From positions 1-8,250 of the forward strand of contig JAHWKC010000089.1 of NCBI GenBank assembly GCA_019348095.1: a DNA stretch of 8,250 nucleotides. The letters run 5' to 3'. Origin of the DNA: Pseudomonadota bacterium (GTDB lineage: Bacteria > Pseudomonadota > Gammaproteobacteria > Xanthomonadales > Xanthomonadaceae). A program made the position numbers and the translations under genes. The notes under the pieces were generated by a model that worked only from the letters and a program-made list of their open reading frames with translations, was not told the origin of the DNA and did not search any database. This document shows, one piece after another, positions 6,661-8,250 of the stretch (position 1 is the stretch's first letter; each line of letters begins with the position of its first letter).

Positions 6661-7105
6661 ATCGCCGCGGCCACCTCGGCCAGCGGCAGGTCCGCGACCA
6701 CGTGCAGCAGCACGACGTCGCGCTGCTCGGGCGTGAGCCGGGCCAGGATCGCCTCGACGTTCCGGCTGCTCAGCGCCGCGAGCGCGTCCTCCTCGCCGTC
6801 GCCTCCGGGGTGGTCCCAACCGGGAGGCAGCGGCTCCGTGACGGGGCGGCGGTAGCGCCGCCGCCAGGTGTCGAGGACCCGCCGGTGCGCGATGGTGAAC
6901 ACCCACGAACGGAACTGCTCCTCCCCACCCTCGAAGGAGCCCAGGCTGCGGAACACGGCCAAGAACGTCTCGGAGGCCACGTCGTCGGGTTCGCTGGCAC
7001 CGCGCAGGCGCAGGTAGCCGGTCACGACTCCGGCCAGGTCGTCATACAAGCGGGCGAAGGCCCAGCCCGCGCCGGCCTGGGCCGCGACGAGGACGTCGTC
7101 GAAGC
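6657..7105 (-). CDS. ECF-type RNA polymerase sigma factor, region 4 incomplete
   Basis: Such factors direct RNA polymerase to stress or envelope-response promoters. Region 2 is clear (AAQAGAGWAFARLYDDLAGVVTGYLRLRGA, the conserved PDDVASETFLAVFRSL, and FRSWVFTIAHRRVLDTWRRR). Region 4 starts normally (SSRNVEAILARLTPEQRDVVLLHVVADLPLAEVAAAI) but loses the family at about 6660, before the DNA-recognition helix. Beyond that the frame runs on to 5919 only because it is a shadow of lptG, giving Arg/Ala/Pro-rich nonsense. The N terminus is also not its own: in frame it continues from a FliE-like start at 7193. The protein as written could bind polymerase but lacks -35 recognition. The style is actinobacterial. 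No anti-sigma gene is seen. Confidence 0.8.
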
Positions 7106-7193
7106 CGGTGCCGGCCGGCGCGGCGCCGATGACAGCTGGGAGCGTCGGGAGCTCGGGCAGGCTGCCCACTGCGCCGATCGCGGAGATGCTCAT
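7088..7193 (-). CDS. fliE: Flagellar hook-basal body protein FliE, N-terminal fragment
   Basis: The frame starting at 7193 overlaps the flgC stop by one base (TGATG) and begins MSISAIGAVGSLPELPTLPAVIGAAPAGTGFDDVL. The opening MSI.AIG..., a Pro/Ala stretch, then GF..VL resembles the disordered start of actinobacterial FliE. FliE is the MS-ring to rod adaptor and directly follows flgB-flgC in many operons. A complete FliE has about 100 residues with a helical C terminus. Only about the first 33-35 are present before the frame passes into a sigma factor. The call rests mainly on position, with some sequence resemblance. The alternative is a sigma factor with an unrelated N-terminal tail. Confidence 0.55.
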
Positions 7194-7594
7194 CAGCGCT
7201 GCCCGAGGCGCAGGGCCGCCTGGTAGGCGTCCTTGGCCCGCTCCACCACGGAGATGTTCGCCTGGTAGCCGCGCTGCGCGATCATCAGCTGGGTCATCTG
7301 GTCACTGAGGTCCATGTCCGGCATGCGGACCATCCCGTTCTCGTCCGCGAGCGGGTGGTCGGGGGAGTGCATGAGGCGACCCTCGGCGTTGCCGAAGACG
7401 ACCCCCGCGACGCGGACACCGCCGGCGCCGCCGTAGTTCTCCGCCTGCGCGACGATCATCCGCGACTGGAAGGCCGCCTCGTCGGTGCGGCGGGCGGTGT
7501 TGAGGTTGGAGATGTTGTCGGAGACCGCGTCGAGCCACTTGCGGGTGGCGAGCAGTCCGGAGCCGGCGACCTGGAACGCCGCGAACATGGCCAT
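7193..7594 (-). CDS. flgC: Flagellar basal-body rod protein FlgC
   Basis: FlgC is one of the proximal rod proteins (FlgB, FlgC, FlgF) that build the drive shaft between MS ring and hook; it is exported by the flagellar type III system. The 133-residue length is normal. The N-terminal rod signature is present (MFAAFQVAGSGLLATRKWLDAVSDNISNLNT, residues 3-33). The C-terminal family helix follows (VRMPDMDLSDQMTQLMIAQRGYQANISVVERAKDAYQAALRLG). No Sec signal peptide is present, as expected. The start ATG at 7592-7594 overlaps the flgB stop as TGATG, and the stop overlaps the next start the same way, indicating translational coupling. The ARRTDEAAFQSR and GGAGGVRVAGV middle is of the actinobacterial type. 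Confidence 0.95.
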   Translation of the reverse strand: MAMFAAFQVAGSGLLATRKWLDAVSDNISNLNTARRTDEAAFQSRMIVAQAENYGGAGGVRVAGVVFGNAEGRLMHSPDHPLADENGMVRMPDMDLSDQMTQLMIAQRGYQANISVVERAKDAYQAALRLGQR

Positions 7595-7941
7595 CAGGCA
7601 CCGCCGATCGCAGTGCGCAGGCCGTTGAACTTGTTGGTCAGCGCGGTGATCGCCAGCTCGTAGCGCAGCCCGGTCTCCTGGGCGGCCAGCGTCTCCTGGT
7701 CGAGGTTGACGTTGTTGCCGTTGGTGTTGGTCGGCTCGAGCGAACGGGCGACCGTGCCACCGTTGATCTGCGGCGTCTCCCCGTTGCGGAGGGCTCCCCG
7801 CAGCGAGCCCTCGAAGTCGACCCGGCCGGCGAGGAAGCCGGGGGTGTTGACGTTGGCGATGTTGTCCGCCGTGACGCGCTGGCGCTGGGCGAGCCCCGAG
7901 AGACTGGCGTGCAGCGCGGCGGGCGTGATCTCGCCGATCAT
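7594..7941 (-). CDS. flgB: Flagellar basal-body rod protein FlgB
   Basis: FlgB is a proximal rod subunit and is normally the first gene of the flgB-flgC-fliE cluster. I start it at the ATG at 7941 (MIGEITPAALHASLSGLAQRQRVTADNIANVNTPGFLAGRVDFE), which gives 115 residues and aligns with the usual N terminus. The frame stays open upstream to 8244, but those 101 residues are low-complexity and His/Pro/Ser-rich with no family character. The core ADNIANVNTPGF is the rod/hook signature. RSLEPTNTNGNNVNLDQETLAAQETGLRYELAITALTNKFNGLRTAI is the typical C-terminal half. I see no strong Shine-Dalgarno sequence before 7941. It is coupled to flgC by a one-base overlap. Confidence 0.93.
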   Translation of the reverse strand: MIGEITPAALHASLSGLAQRQRVTADNIANVNTPGFLAGRVDFEGSLRGALRNGETPQINGGTVARSLEPTNTNGNNVNLDQETLAAQETGLRYELAITALTNKFNGLRTAIGGA

Positions 7942-8250
7942 GGGGCGGGTCGCCGACGGGTGCAGCAGGACACGTTCGACCTCCGGATAGGCGGAAGAAG
8001 CACTCGCGAGCAAGTGCGGGGTCGCCGATCCGTGGCGAAGGTGGTGCTCTCCGTGCACGTGTTCCATCGGCACCGGAGCGCTGGTGCCTGACCGCATGTC
8101 CGCCACGCGAGGGACACGCGAGTCGTGCGCGACGCCGGTGACCGGTGTGACGAGCGGTGACCTGGCCGTGTCCGGCGACCGCTGGGTCCGCCGAGTCGGC
8201 AACTTCCCGTGCGTCGTTTCCGACCGAGCCACGATCTCCGGCAACAGGTG
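7942..8250. other. Upstream region of flgB, no gene recognised
   Basis: These 309 bases hold no protein I recognise on either strand. The flgB frame is open through it, but its translation lacks conserved motifs. The region should contain the promoter of the flgB operon. The nearest thing to one is a loose FliA-like pair on the minus strand (GGAAAC near 8216-8221 and GCCGA near 8196-8200), too degenerate to assign. Base composition is high-GC and like the flagellar genes. Confidence 0.4.

Noticed and set aside
8193..8221. FliA (sigma-28)-like promoter upstream of flgB
   Set aside because: GGAAAC and GCCGA on the minus strand have roughly suitable spacing but match the consensus poorly, and such matches are expected by chance in this GC-rich DNA.
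7942..8244. 101-residue N-terminal extension of FlgB
   Set aside because: FlgB proteins begin at the M.GEIT..ALH segment. The extension has no conserved motif and no membrane or signal character.

Overview
The window reads as a mosaic. Roughly positions 150-6525 look like one continuous stretch of a Xanthomonadaceae-type gammaproteobacterium (Lysobacter/Luteimonas/Xanthomonas-like). The reasons are high GC, PurL/XerD/DsbC/RDD/LptG proteins of that character, and the intergenic repeat families that litter those genomes. Roughly 6525-8250 looks like high-GC actinobacterial DNA: FlgB and FlgC of the actinobacterial form, an ECF-type sigma factor, and a scrap of a polyprenyl glycosylphosphotransferase. 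I assign taxa from remembered protein character, not from a search.

Layout of the left part. Reading leftwards on the minus strand are xerD (4293-5288), dsbC (3332-4162) and purL (140-3169), probably co-oriented in one transcription direction. purL lacks its C-terminal glutaminase region. It also carries an in-frame block of about 83 codons (about 1092-1340) built from repeats that normally sit between genes. A perfect 25-bp inverted repeat pair of the REP/BIME kind lies between purL and dsbC. An RDD-family membrane protein (5318-5797, plus strand) diverges from xerD and converges on the 3' half of lptG (5933 to about 6526, minus).

Layout of the right part. lptG stops matching its family at about 6520. 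A plus-strand fragment of about 45 codons from a sugar-transferase-like protein follows (about 6515-6660). Then comes a minus-strand ECF sigma factor lacking the end of region 4 (about 6657-7105), joined in frame to the N terminus of what looks like FliE (about 7088-7193). Upstream of that are intact flgC (7193-7594) and flgB (7594-7941), with one-base TGATG overlaps. This is the flgB-flgC-fliE order of flagellar basal-body operons.

Four breakpoints between unrelated partial genes (about 150, 6520, 6660 and 7095), with partners in switching orientation, are best explained by chimeric assembly or amplification of mixed DNA. They are unlikely to be a new biological system. The most interesting signal that looks biological is the in-frame colonisation of purL by intergenic repeat elements. 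I see no tRNA, rRNA, CRISPR array, transposase or complete mobile element.
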